Below, in pieces: positions 44,050 to 52,344 of a stretch of DNA of 64,000 bases; position 1 is the first letter of the stretch, and each line of letters opens with the position of its first letter. The notes below the pieces were generated by a model. The model had not been told where the DNA came from. It worked only from the letters and a program-made list of their open reading frames with translations, and ran no database searches. The translations under genes were made by a program, and so were the position numbers. Source of the stretch: Companilactobacillus musae (GTDB lineage: Bacteria; Bacillota; Bacilli; Lactobacillales; Lactobacillaceae); the NCBI RefSeq assembly GCF_003967595.1, contig NZ_BIFW01000001.1, positions 434,001 through 498,000 on the forward strand, given 5' to 3'.

Positions 44050-44613
44050 CTAAATCTTACCAACTAAATCAGCACCAGGTTTAATTGTATCTTCCCCGGG
44101 ATGCCAGTTTGCAGGACAAACATTATCACCGTGTTCTTCAACAAACTGTGCTGCTTGTAAGGTTCTTAAAATTTCTTTGGCATTTCTACCAATGCCCATC
44201 GCATTAATAGTATATGACTTAATAATTCCCTTAGGATCAACGATAAAGACCCCACGGTACGCTTGACCGCTTTCATTATCCAAAATATTGAAAAAATCTG
44301 TAAGTTGATGCTTTTGGTCTGATAACATTGGATATTCAATCTGACCAATAGTATCAGTTGTTTGTGCCCATGACATGTGTGCAAATTGACTATCAACTGA
44401 AACAGAATAAATCTCTGCATTAGCAGCTTTAAAATCGGCGTATGATTTTTCTAAATCACTCAGTTCTGTTGGACAAACAAACGAAAAATCAGCTGGATAA
44501 AAGAACAAGATTGACCATTTACCTAACAGATCTGACTTAGCAACTGTTTTGAGTTCACCTTGTTGATATGCATTAACATTGAAATCTGGTATTTCTTTAT
44601 TAATATAATTCAT
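44050..44613 (-). CDS. ahpC: Alkyl hydroperoxide reductase subunit C (2-Cys peroxiredoxin)
   Basis: Thiol peroxidase reducing hydrogen peroxide and organic hydroperoxides. Peroxidatic Cys in FSFVCPTEL near residue 47 and resolving Cys in DNVCPANW near 166, with the YF-type C-terminal extension absent (it ends LVGKI). Length 187 is normal. No ahpF follows, so its electron donor must be encoded elsewhere. GGAGGACC precedes the ATG. Confidence 0.94.
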   Translation of the reverse strand: MNYINKEIPDFNVNAYQQGELKTVAKSDLLGKWSILFFYPADFSFVCPTELSDLEKSYADFKAANAEIYSVSVDSQFAHMSWAQTTDTIGQIEYPMLSDQKHQLTDFFNILDNESGQAYRGVFIVDPKGIIKSYTINAMGIGRNAKEILRTLQAAQFVEEHGDNVCPANWHPGEDTIKPGADLVGKI

Positions 44614-44780
44614 TTTTAGGTCCTCCTAAGTTATATTTTAATTGTAGTTCAATTTTGCCACTATGCAAATAATTACACACCAATTTAATCGTTTTCATAA
44701 TAACAAAGATTTCGATTCAATTTAAATATAAGCGCTTTTGTGTGACAATATAATTATTCATTCAAAAAGGGATTGATCTT

Positions 44781-45437
44781 ATGACCTACGAGGAACAAAT
44801 TAAAGCTATTCGAGATTATTCATATCGAAAAATGAGTGGTGATTCTACTGGTCACAATTGTGACCACATCGAACGAGTCGTCAAAACTGCCAAAAAAATT
44901 CTACAACAAGAATCTGCCGATTCTTTAATAACCATCGCAGCTGCTTATCTTCACGACGTAGCTGACGATAAATTAGTTACCGATCCTGCCCAATTAGAAA
45001 ATGAGATCAAGGATTTTCTGAACAGTTTGGAGCTTTCAAAAACACAAATCGATGAAATTCTCTACATAACTCACAATTTATCATTCAGTAAATCACTCAG
45101 TGAGAATCCACCCCGGCTGTCTTTAGCTGGTCAAATCGTTCAAGATTCCGACCGTTTAGATGCCATCGGAGCAATTGGAATTACCCGTGCCATATATTAT
45201 GGTGGAGCAAATTCTGAAACTATCTATGATCCTAAAATCAAACCTCGTCAAAAGATGAATAAGAAAGAATATCGTAATTTAGACAACGAAACAATTATTA
45301 ATCACTTTTACGAGAAATTATTGAAATTAACTGGTATGATGAATACCCCTACCGCTAAGAAAATTGCTGAAAGTCGTCATCAGTACATGCTCGACTTTCT
45401 CGATGAGTTTAAAAATGAGTGGGATACTGAAAAGTAA
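44781..45437 (+). CDS. HD-domain phosphohydrolase (YedJ-like)
   Basis: Cytoplasmic metal-dependent phosphohydrolase. The HD signature is complete: His in GHNCDHIERV, the HD pair in AAYLHDVADDKL near residue 61, and Asp in IVQDSDRLDAIGAIG near 128. The substrate is unknown; relatives act on nucleotides. Its stop codon is followed within a few bases by a truncated copy of the palindromic repeat family. Confidence 0.88.
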   Translation: MTYEEQIKAIRDYSYRKMSGDSTGHNCDHIERVVKTAKKILQQESADSLITIAAAYLHDVADDKLVTDPAQLENEIKDFLNSLELSKTQIDEILYITHNLSFSKSLSENPPRLSLAGQIVQDSDRLDAIGAIGITRAIYYGGANSETIYDPKIKPRQKMNKKEYRNLDNETIINHFYEKLLKLTGMMNTPTAKKIAESRHQYMLDFLDEFKNEWDTEK

Positions 45438-45543
45438 CGAAGTCACTTAGAAAAAGGCCGAGATTTGAAATAATTTGTAGAATTGGTTCAAACTCATACT
45501 CTCTATGTTCCAGCCCAATTTTCTTTGTTGCAGAGGACGGCAT
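45438..45543. repeat. Palindromic repeat family, copy A (left arm missing)
   Basis: Contains the family core (AAGGCCGAGATTTGAAA ... GGTTCAAAC ... GTTCCAGCCC) and the right arm (CCCAATTTTCTTTGTTG), but the left arm is replaced by the end of the HD-domain gene. It matches copies B, C and D in this window. Confidence 0.7.
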
Positions 45544-45583
45544 CATTAACTAAAAAAGAGCATAACGAAAGGAAGTATACATT

Positions 45584-46111
45584 TTGGTTTCATACGAAGA
45601 ACAAGATAAGCAATATTACGAACACATTATTAGAAATCTTAAGGATCGTGGTGTCGAGTTGAAGGACATCGCCGAAATAGTTATCTTTTTGGAAAAGGAT
45701 TACGTTGAGGGTCTAAACGAAAAAGTATCTATTTATGCCATCAACAAGGTACTTCACAAACGTGAAGCCCAAAATGCTATCATGACAGGAATTGAATTGG
45801 ATGTTCTCGCTGAAAAAGGCCTATTGTCAGCTCCTATGCAACGTATTATGCAAACTGATGAATCAACTTATGGAATTGATGAGAATATGGCGATCACTTT
45901 GGCTAGTCTTTATGGTTCCGTTTCTGTTACTAACTACGGTTACGTCGATAAATTAAAACACGGTATTCTAGGAAAACTAAATGATAAATCTACTGGCAAG
46001 ATCAATGTTTTCTTAGACGATCTAGTTGGTGCTATTGCTGCCGCTGCATGTGGTTGGTTAGCTCACAATGAACGAGAAGTAGAAAAAATGTTAAGTGAAG
46101 TTGCTGAATAA
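45584..46111 (+). CDS. Phosphatidylglycerophosphatase A family protein (YutG-like)
   Basis: Small protein of the PgpA family as in B. subtilis YutG. Hallmarks: LKDRGVELKDIAEIVIFLEKDY, HKREAQNAIMTGIELDVLAEKG, the YGSVSVTNYGYVDKLK segment and FLDDLVGAIAAAACGWLAHN with its acidic pair. The family removes phosphate from phosphatidylglycerophosphate in proteobacteria; the Firmicutes branch lacks most membrane helices, so the role is less sure. The start is TTG with AAAGGAAG upstream. Confidence 0.85.
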   Translation: MVSYEEQDKQYYEHIIRNLKDRGVELKDIAEIVIFLEKDYVEGLNEKVSIYAINKVLHKREAQNAIMTGIELDVLAEKGLLSAPMQRIMQTDESTYGIDENMAITLASLYGSVSVTNYGYVDKLKHGILGKLNDKSTGKINVFLDDLVGAIAAAACGWLAHNEREVEKMLSEVAE

Positions 46112-46129
46112 AAAACATTTTGAAATTTA

Positions 46130-46208
46130 AACGAAAAAAGAACAGTATCTATTAGGATATTCAGGTATATTGACCTGAAGAAGCTTAATAAACACTGTTC
46201 TTTTTATT
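46130..46208 (+). terminator. Terminator with nested hairpin after the PgpA-like gene
   Basis: Outer stem AAAAAGAACAGT/ACTGTTCTTTTT with an inner TTCAGGT/ACCTGAA stem, followed by a T-run. Confidence 0.75.
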
Positions 46209-46253
46209 ATTGCTTGCCTTTAAAATAGATAATTAACAAAATAACATATTGGT

Positions 46254-46411
46254 TCGGAACGACAAGAAAATGGGCTCAGTAATGAAATTCTACTTAGCTC
46301 ATGCAGTAAGGCTATTAGAAGGTCGAGATTTGAAACAATTACGAATTTCAATTGGTTCAAATTCGTACTCTCTACATTCCAACCCAATTTTCTTGTTGTG
46401 GCGAACGGCAA
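46254..46411. repeat. Palindromic repeat family, copy B (full)
   Basis: Full copy with terminal inverted arms ACAAGAAAATGGGCT and CCCAATTTTCTTGTTG. The core matches copies A, C and D. It sits between two convergent genes. Confidence 0.75.
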
Positions 46412-46414
46412 TTT

Positions 46415-46839
46415 TTAACTAACAATTAAAATGCTTGTTTTAGAATGTTCAGAAATATATCTCGTCACTGATCCCGTAAAGAGTCTTTCCAAAGCATGAG
46501 TACCTGACTTGCCTATTACAATTAAGTCGATTTGCTTTTCTTTAGCAAAATTGATTATTTCTTCTCGAGGCTCGCCACTCAATAAATTAGCTTCATAATC
46601 TTGTCCAGAGTCCTTGACGATTTGTTGAGCTTTAGCTAAATCTGTGTGAACATCGTCGGCAATATTCTCTTCCAATTTTGGAGCATAGGATACACCAACA
46701 TTAGTGGGCAGAACGCATACATTAATGACAGAAACAACGTAAATCTTTGCCTTAAATTGTTTAGATAATTCCAAAGCTTCATTTAAGGCATCGTATGAAT
46801 TATTACTTCCATCTATAGCAACTAATATTTTTTAAACAT
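46415..46839 (-). pseudogene. Universal stress protein (UspA family) with frameshift near its start
   Basis: Translation from ATG 46839 gives MFKK and then a stop. Read one base out of phase after the A-run at 46833-46828, it gives ILVAIDGSNNSYDALNEALELSKQF and a complete UspA domain ending with GKSGTHALERLFTGSVT, the ATP-binding G-2x-G-9x-G-S/T motif. The run has six A where the intact neighbour implies seven. It is thus either a one-base deletion, a phase-variable switch or a slippage site. The TTG at 46774 could give a version without the first strand. It is a close tandem paralogue of the next gene. Confidence 0.75.
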
Positions 46840-46879
46840 TATTTTCTACCTTCTTTCACTGATCTCAGACAGATTGTAT

Positions 46880-46891
46880 CAAGTTCCAGAA
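46880..46891 (-). promoter_or_regulatory. Shared UspA promoter motif (copy 1)
   Basis: Minus-strand TTCTGGAACTTG, 40 bp before the ATG of the frameshifted UspA gene. The same motif with TTCCGGAA lies at the same distance before the intact paralogue. It falls between predicted -35 and -10 (TACAAT) elements. Confidence 0.45.
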
Positions 46892-46935
46892 GGTATAGTT
46901 TAGATGGAGTATAGCCATTGTGTATATTAATTTCT

Positions 46936-47361
46936 TTAAACTACTATTAACACATTAATATCAGAGTGTTCAGAAACAAATCGTGTAACTGAACCAACAA
47001 ATACCCTTGTTAAAGCATTGGTACCAGTTTTTCCCATTACTATTAAATCAATGCCATTTTCTTGCGGAAAAATAGTTAACTCTTCTCGAGGTTCGCCATC
47101 AAGCAACTCAGTCTGATAGGTCAAACCTGTTTTTGAAACGATTTGTGCCGCTTTATCTAATTCCCTTTTTGAAGAATCTCTTAAATCTTTTGTTAAACCT
47201 GGTACGTAAGAAACACCGACGTTGGTTGGTAAATTAACTGTATTGACTACCGATACTAAGTACAACTCTGAATTAAACTGTTTGGCCAAAGTCACAGCTG
47301 AATCTAAGGCATTAAAGGAACTCTTACTACCATCGATGGCTACTAATATCTTTTTAAACAT
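46936..47361 (-). CDS. Universal stress protein (UspA family)
   Basis: Intact 141-residue UspA-type protein: KKILVAIDGSKSSFNAL at the start and GKTGTNALTRVFVGSVTRFV near the end, the G-2x-G-9x-G-S/T nucleotide-binding signature. These proteins bind ATP and help survive stress; the exact function is not known. It has the same layout and promoter motif as its frameshifted neighbour, so the pair arose by tandem duplication and this copy may carry the function alone. Confidence 0.9.
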   Translation of the reverse strand: MFKKILVAIDGSKSSFNALDSAVTLAKQFNSELYLVSVVNTVNLPTNVGVSYVPGLTKDLRDSSKRELDKAAQIVSKTGLTYQTELLDGEPREELTIFPQENGIDLIVMGKTGTNALTRVFVGSVTRFVSEHSDINVLIVV

Positions 47362-47400
47362 TAATCAATACCTCCATTCGTAATTCTTCCATAATTTTAC

Positions 47401-47412
47401 CAAGTTCCGGAA
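47401..47412 (-). promoter_or_regulatory. Shared UspA promoter motif (copy 2)
   Basis: Minus-strand TTCCGGAACTTG with a perfect TTCCGGAA palindrome, 39 bp before the ATG, between predicted TTAACA (-35) and TAAAAT (-10) with an 18-bp spacer. Confidence 0.45.
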
Positions 47413-47497
47413 AATTATGTTAATTATTAGCTATCCATCAAATGCAACTTTGTTATACTGAAACTGAATAGTAAATAATTTTAGGGGATTAATTATT

Positions 47498-47797
47498 ATG
47501 CAGACAAAACGAAGACTGGAGCTCATTGAACAAGAATGTCAAAAACGCATCAATTTTAAAGAAATTCAATTTACTCATTACTTTTCCAATCAATTTATGG
47601 AAAAACATACACAATTTTTCTGCATCGAAGAACTTTTAGAATCATTAGGCATCACTTGCAAGAATGATTTAGAATCTCTTCCTATTAATACTTGGGAACA
47701 AAAGATCCAACAATCAACTACCTTCTCCTCTTGGCAAGAAATGTTAGATCAAGCCGGATCTGAATACTCTTTAAAAAATTTCCCAGCTGGAGTTTAA
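47498..47797 (+). CDS. Hypothetical small protein
   Basis: A 99-residue hydrophilic protein without signal peptide or membrane segment. It starts MQTKRRLELIEQECQKR and ends KNFPAGV. No family is recognised. TAGGGGA lies about 8 nt before the ATG, and a strong bidirectional terminator follows, so it is likely a real gene. Fold or function cannot be told from the sequence. Confidence 0.7.
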   Translation: MQTKRRLELIEQECQKRINFKEIQFTHYFSNQFMEKHTQFFCIEELLESLGITCKNDLESLPINTWEQKIQQSTTFSSWQEMLDQAGSEYSLKNFPAGV

Positions 47798-47798
47798 T

Positions 47799-47868
47799 TA
47801 AAAAAGGATACTAATTTTGAGATAACGTACACATCGTATGTATATCTCAAAACGAGTATCCTTTTTAG
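47799..47868. terminator. Bidirectional terminator
   Basis: Stem AAAAAGGATACT.ATTTTGAGATA with its complement, between the small gene and the convergent GTPase gene. Confidence 0.85.
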
Positions 47869-49823
47869 TTACTAACTGAATTCAAATAAGGTACATGCGC
47901 CATCTTGGGCAATTGATCCCATGGTACTGGATATCCTGCTCCGTGCGCACAGAAAACTGAATCTGGTGTGTTTTCCAAATCTGACACTGGATCATAATCT
48001 TTTTCCGATATTATTTCGACTTGATTATGGCATGGTCGATATCCTTCCACGATACATTCCAAATGACCTTGTCCATGAGTATAAGAATTTACTTCTTGAG
48101 AGTAACCTTGCATCTCAGATACTGGAGCAACACCATTTAAAACCGTAAATTGCTCCTCTAAACCATCTTGAATTTCTGGTGTCTCAAAAGTTCCATGCAT
48201 CTTTTGAATGTCATTCATGGCTCGACCGACCTGATCTTGTCCTATCTCAAGTCTGAAACGATACCAAGGTTCCAATAACTGACATCCCTGATTTTCTTTT
48301 AACATCATTAGACCTTGACGAACTGCACGCCAAGTAGCTTCTCGAAAATCACCACCAACTGAATGAACATTGCTTGCTCGTCCTCCGATAAGACTTATTT
48401 TCATATCAGTAATTGGAGCTCCAATTAAAACTCCTAGATGCTCTTTAGAACCCAAATTAGTTAACACTTGATGTTGCCAATTACTAGCTAAAACATCCAA
48501 ACTACATCTACTTTCGAATGACAAACCACTACCAACTGGTGCTGGTTCCATCAATAAATGAACTTCCGAATAATGACGCAAGGGTTCAAAATGACCCACA
48601 CCTTCAACATTTTTGGTAATTGTTTCCTTATAAAGGATACTACCTTCATCAAAGGTGACATTCAGATCAAAACGTTTCAATAATATTTGCTGCAAGATTT
48701 CCAACTGCACTTCACCCATAATTTGAATTCGGATTTCTTGTAATTGACTTGACCATGTTACATGTAACTGTGGATCTTCATCTTCTAATTGTCGCAAAGC
48801 AGTCAGTGCCACATGATTATCCACTTCTGTATTAACTTTATAATTTAAAATTGGTTGCATCATTGGTACCGGACTATCTTTTTCATTACCTAATCCAATT
48901 CCCGGATAAGTATCTGTTAAACCTGTAATCGCACATACTCCGCCAGCAGGAATTTCTGATTGTAACTCATACTTAGCCCCATCATAAATCCTTACCTGAT
49001 TAGCTTTTTGATCTTTCAACAAGACCATCTTATTCTGTAAAACGCCACTTGTAACTCTAACCCAAGTTAAGCGCTCACCCCTTTCATCGTGAGAGATTTT
49101 AAAAACTCGAGCGCCGAAATCAGTTTCATAAGTATTTTCTTTAGTCCACTTGCCAAAGCCAGTTAAAAAATTTTCAACTCCGTCAATTTTTAAGGCCGAA
49201 CCAAAATAGCAGGGAAAGACCTGACGTTGTTTAATTAAATTTTGAATAATATTTTCGGATAATTTACCAGTATCCAAGAAACCTTCTAAAACCTTATCAT
49301 CTTGCATGGCAATTTCTTCATAAGATTCTTCTGGTAACTCATTAGTTTCATTATTATTAAAAGCAATACAGCCACTTGAAAACACTGACTGCAATTCGTT
49401 TAACACACGTTTTTGATCTGCCCCATCAGCGTCCATTTTATTAACAAAGATAAAAGTAGGTATTTGATAATGATTCAACAAATGCCAAAGCGTCCTAGTA
49501 TATCCTTGAATACCATCGGTTGCAGAAATCACCAAAATAGCATAGTCCAAAACTGACATGACTTGTTCTGTTTGTGTGGCAAAATCAACGTGCCCTGGAG
49601 TATCCAAAAGCGTTAAATCTAAATCTTGATATTTCAAATTAGCTTGATGTGAAAAAATCGTAATGCCACGTTTCTTCTCTAATTCATCAGGATCTAAGAA
49701 GGCATCACCCTTATCAACTCGTCCCAATTTACGTAATTCACCAGCACGATACAACATGGCTTCTGATAAAGTAGTTTTACCCGCATCAACATGGGCCACA
49801 ATTCCTGCTACAATTGATTTCAT
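47865..49823 (-). CDS. Tet(M)/OtrA-like translational GTPase (EF-G family)
   Basis: Ribosome-associated GTPase related to EF-G and to tetracycline ribosomal protection proteins. G1 is AHVDAGKTT, G2 KRGITIFSH, G3 DTPGHVDF, G4 FVNKMDADG. The EF-G-like domains III-V follow (VPYLNSVSN end). Length 652 is close to Tet(M). The tail HGAGYPVPWDQLPKMAHVP is shared by a chromosomal branch of this family in lactobacilli, which is not known to give tetracycline resistance. So resistance should not be assumed. Monocistronic. Confidence 0.87.
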   Translation of the reverse strand: MKSIVAGIVAHVDAGKTTLSEAMLYRAGELRKLGRVDKGDAFLDPDELEKKRGITIFSHQANLKYQDLDLTLLDTPGHVDFATQTEQVMSVLDYAILVISATDGIQGYTRTLWHLLNHYQIPTFIFVNKMDADGADQKRVLNELQSVFSSGCIAFNNNETNELPEESYEEIAMQDDKVLEGFLDTGKLSENIIQNLIKQRQVFPCYFGSALKIDGVENFLTGFGKWTKENTYETDFGARVFKISHDERGERLTWVRVTSGVLQNKMVLLKDQKANQVRIYDGAKYELQSEIPAGGVCAITGLTDTYPGIGLGNEKDSPVPMMQPILNYKVNTEVDNHVALTALRQLEDEDPQLHVTWSSQLQEIRIQIMGEVQLEILQQILLKRFDLNVTFDEGSILYKETITKNVEGVGHFEPLRHYSEVHLLMEPAPVGSGLSFESRCSLDVLASNWQHQVLTNLGSKEHLGVLIGAPITDMKISLIGGRASNVHSVGGDFREATWRAVRQGLMMLKENQGCQLLEPWYRFRLEIGQDQVGRAMNDIQKMHGTFETPEIQDGLEEQFTVLNGVAPVSEMQGYSQEVNSYTHGQGHLECIVEGYRPCHNQVEIISEKDYDPVSDLENTPDSVFCAHGAGYPVPWDQLPKMAHVPYLNSVSN

Positions 49824-49962
49824 AATCTTCCTCTTTTTTGTTAAATCGTCGATAATTAGTTTATCACAATTAATGAGATAAACCCTTTAATAAGAAAGCT
49901 TCTATAAAAATAGATCATCGTTTGATACAATTATATTTATAAAGCTTATAGGGGGAAATATC

Positions 49963-50472
49963 ATGAAAAAAAGTCTTATTTCTAGTCTTATTGCATCAAC
50001 TTTATTACTGGTAGGGGCAGCCTTTCCAACAATAACTAAAGCTAACACTACTACCATTGGTGATATAGATTACGGTACTCAAGGCACAGTAACTACTAAT
50101 CAAATGGCGTTTTTACATGGATTAAGTGAAAATGTTTTATACCAGATCACTAATCGTGGTCTTGCCGCCAACTCACCATGGTACTATGATCAAACAATTA
50201 CAGGAGCTGATGGTATCAAATACTACCGTGTCGCTACTAATGAATGGGTCGGTTCTAATTACCTTGGTCAAATCAACGATAATTCTATTACTACTAATAA
50301 TAACCAACCTAGCGATCTAGTGAATACTGACGGTAAAATCGTTGGTAATTCTGAATCCAAGATCTATCATCTTCCTTGGCAACATAACTATAAAATCAAA
50401 TCAACCAATATTGTTTACTTCAACTCTGAACAAGATGCTATCAATGCCGGTTATCAAAAATCAAAGAGATAA
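49963..50472 (+). CDS. Secreted protein with SLAP-like repeat and nuclease-type C-terminal motif
   Basis: Signal peptide (MKKSLISSLIASTLLLVGAA) ending near TKANT. One repeat of the type found in the GH25 lysozyme follows (ITNRGLAANSPWYYDQT ... KYYRVATNEWV). After a short Asn-rich linker comes a C-terminal motif, GNSESKIYHLPWQHNY ... YFNSEQDAINAGYQKSKR. Motifs of this type (IxGNxxSxIYHxP, ending in AGYRxxKR) occur at the end of secreted nucleases and competence-related proteins. No catalytic nuclease domain is present, so the function is unknown; it may bind cell wall and metal or DNA. Confidence 0.85.
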   Translation: MKKSLISSLIASTLLLVGAAFPTITKANTTTIGDIDYGTQGTVTTNQMAFLHGLSENVLYQITNRGLAANSPWYYDQTITGADGIKYYRVATNEWVGSNYLGQINDNSITTNNNQPSDLVNTDGKIVGNSESKIYHLPWQHNYKIKSTNIVYFNSEQDAINAGYQKSKR

Positions 50473-50473
50473 T

Positions 50474-50532
50474 GAAAAAAGTGAACCACTTAGTTTGGAC
50501 AAAAATCCAACTAAGTGGTTCACTTCTTTTTT
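50474..50532 (+). terminator. Terminator after the SLAP-repeat protein
   Basis: A long stem (AAAAAAGTGAACCACTTAGT and its complement) with T-run, overlapping the end of the opposite small frame. Confidence 0.85.
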
Positions 50533-50741
50533 ATTTTACACGTAATTTCTTTGTTGATTTACTAATTGAATATATTTGAGACAATGGCAATGTCAAAAGT
50601 AAAATCATCATTACCAAATTCACGGCTAACATGTTCACCTTTAGATCTTCTTGTGTTACGAAGGCTAATACTGAAATCACAAGTTCATATAGAACGATAG
50701 ACGCCTCCAGGAGTTCATCTAATATTTTACGTATTAACCAT
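50531..50741 (-). pseudogene. Small two-helix membrane protein, frameshifted after its start
   Basis: AGGAG stands 5 nt before ATG 50741, but that frame stops after four codons. Skipping a single G after the ATG gives MLIRKILDELLEASIVLYEL and then VISVLAFVTQ ... MLAVNLVMMILLLTLPLSQIYS and a basic tail, 69 residues with two membrane helices. The long open, hydrophobic frame with a strong ribosome binding site suggests a recent one-base insertion. It follows the lipoprotein gene by about 12 bp, apparently in one operon. No family recognised. Confidence 0.5.
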
Positions 50742-50753
50742 TCTCACTCCTAT

Positions 50754-51581
50754 TTACTCTTCCTTCGACATTATTGTGTTGATTTTTTTTGTTATTTTAT
50801 TAATTTCTTTATTCTGAATATTTGTATAACCTGGATTATTTGGTTGGTATTTATTTCCTTTTTTTATCCAAAACAATACATAAGGATCACTCATAGGATA
50901 GAAATTTTTAGGCGTTAATTTATACATATTTTTATAATTTTCCCGCTGTCCTTTACTGACAGTTGAAAAATTCACTACTTGAGTCACGATTTTACTTCCA
51001 ATCTTAGGTACAGGGAACGCTGGACTGTAAGCATATATCTTGGTATTTGGATCATTAAATCCATAATTTTCCCCATAATAATTTCCTTCAGGGTCAGTAT
51101 ATAAATATTCTACTTTTGTCAATCCACCCCGAAATTCTGTTTTTATTGTGCGGCCTTCTAGTGATTTTCTCCCACTAAGTACCTTGTTCACAAGTATAGT
51201 TACTTCAGTGGTAGGTCCTATAACCTTACCTTTCATTTCATTAAAATTAATGACTGTTGCATTTATTACGGTATTCTTTTTAAAAAAAGTGGATTCAGTT
51301 AAATTACTATCTTTCAAGCCCTTAACTAACTGTAAGCTAAAATTCAAATGATCGTCCTCTATTGAGTCAGTGATTGAATTCAATCTAGCATAATCTACAG
51401 TTGGTACATTTTTGACCTTATTGTTCCATTTCTTTTTATTGGACCTTATTTCAGTCTTCAAAGAGGAGTCCTCTTTTGTACTTGGTAACTTCTGAGATTG
51501 TGTTGAGCAGGCTATGATAGGTAATACACAAAAAATTATCATCGAACAAATTATTATTTTTTTAATCATTGTGGATTTCAT
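50754..51581 (-). CDS. Hypothetical lipoprotein
   Basis: A 275-residue protein with a lipoprotein signal: basic start, hydrophobic IIICSMIIFCVLP and lipobox PIIAC near residue 25. The mature part begins with a Ser/Lys-rich stretch, then a beta-rich domain (NATVINFNEMKGKVIGPTTE, TEVTILVNKVLSGR) that may be an OB- or Ig-like fold. No family is recognised. It overlaps the preceding 76-residue gene by 20 bp and precedes the frameshifted membrane gene, forming a small accessory operon. Confidence 0.75.
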   Translation of the reverse strand: MKSTMIKKIIICSMIIFCVLPIIACSTQSQKLPSTKEDSSLKTEIRSNKKKWNNKVKNVPTVDYARLNSITDSIEDDHLNFSLQLVKGLKDSNLTESTFFKKNTVINATVINFNEMKGKVIGPTTEVTILVNKVLSGRKSLEGRTIKTEFRGGLTKVEYLYTDPEGNYYGENYGFNDPNTKIYAYSPAFPVPKIGSKIVTQVVNFSTVSKGQRENYKNMYKLTPKNFYPMSDPYVLFWIKKGNKYQPNNPGYTNIQNKEINKITKKINTIMSKEE

Positions 51582-51792
51582 GATTTATCTCATTTGTCAT
51601 TAAATTCAATTTATTGACCATTTCTTTTTCACCATTATCATTATTTGAATTTTCAGGTACAACTGAATCAACATAATCATCAGACGTATGGTTTAGTTCT
51701 GGATTATTTAGCTCAAAGCTTCGTCCTTCTTGTTTCCAAATAACTTTATCCAATTTCTTACTTCTAGAAGAAACCTTTTGTATGCTCATCAT
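51562..51792 (-). CDS. Hypothetical small acidic protein
   Basis: A 76-residue soluble protein, highly polar and Asn/Asp/Glu-rich (NNPELNHTSDDYVDSVVPEN), with a basic N-terminus (SSRSKKLDKVIWKQEGRSF). No family recognised. It overlaps the start of the lipoprotein gene by 20 bp in another frame, which suggests coupled translation and supports coding. The middle looks disordered. Confidence 0.6.
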   Translation of the reverse strand: MMSIQKVSSRSKKLDKVIWKQEGRSFELNNPELNHTSDDYVDSVVPENSNNDNGEKEMVNKLNLMTNEINHEIHND

Positions 51793-51909
51793 ATCACAAA
51801 ATGTAGCTTTTTTTAAAATTATATTTATGGATGTGTTTTATTTATTGAGAATTGTTAAATTTTGAACGGTACTGTTTTGTTTGACTCAAACTCTACTTCC
51901 AATTACTGA

Positions 51910-52325
51910 TTAATAAAGATTTATTAAATATTTCAATATTATTTTCCAACAAAAAATGAATGAATTTTCATAAAGCCTGAACTGAGTTATGAATACGAAC
52001 GATATAATTACAAGAAAAATTCTAATAATTAACAATATAATAGAAAGAACTTTTAAAAAGTGATTCTTTTTCCTATCTTCAATTTTATTATTCCATAGAT
52101 AAATTATTAATGTGCACAATGCAAGTGCCAAAAAAACTCCTCAAGCCGTTAAACATAATAGATAATTTTTCGTAATGCAACCCCACTGCTACTACTCTAG
52201 CTATAATATGAATGAAGTCTGCTAGATATGGGGAAATAAAATATTCAATATGATCCAGAAAAATAATTCACTTGTAAATGTATCTAATGCAACCGTTAGT
52301 GCTATATTACAAATTAGTAAGATTA
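51910..52325 (-). pseudogene. Degraded polytopic membrane protein gene (two frameshifts)
   Basis: Three consecutive hydrophobic segments lie in three minus-strand frames. First ILLICNIALTVALDTFTSEL and FFWIILNILFPHI; then, after a shift, ADFIHIIARVVAVGLHYEKL and SIMFNGLRS; then, after a T-run, ALALCTLIIYLWNNK to a stop. Together they would form one membrane protein of about 135 residues with four or five helices. No start codon is seen for the first part. The last 73 codons alone have a TTG behind GAGGAG and might still be made. The family is unknown. Confidence 0.5.
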
Positions 52326-52344
52326 TTTAATAGGGTTGATAAAA

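Noticed and set aside
47865-49823. Tetracycline resistance gene
   Set aside because: The protein is Tet(M)-like in domain order, but its C-terminal end matches a chromosomal GTPase branch of lactobacilli, and no mobile element is near. Resistance cannot be claimed.
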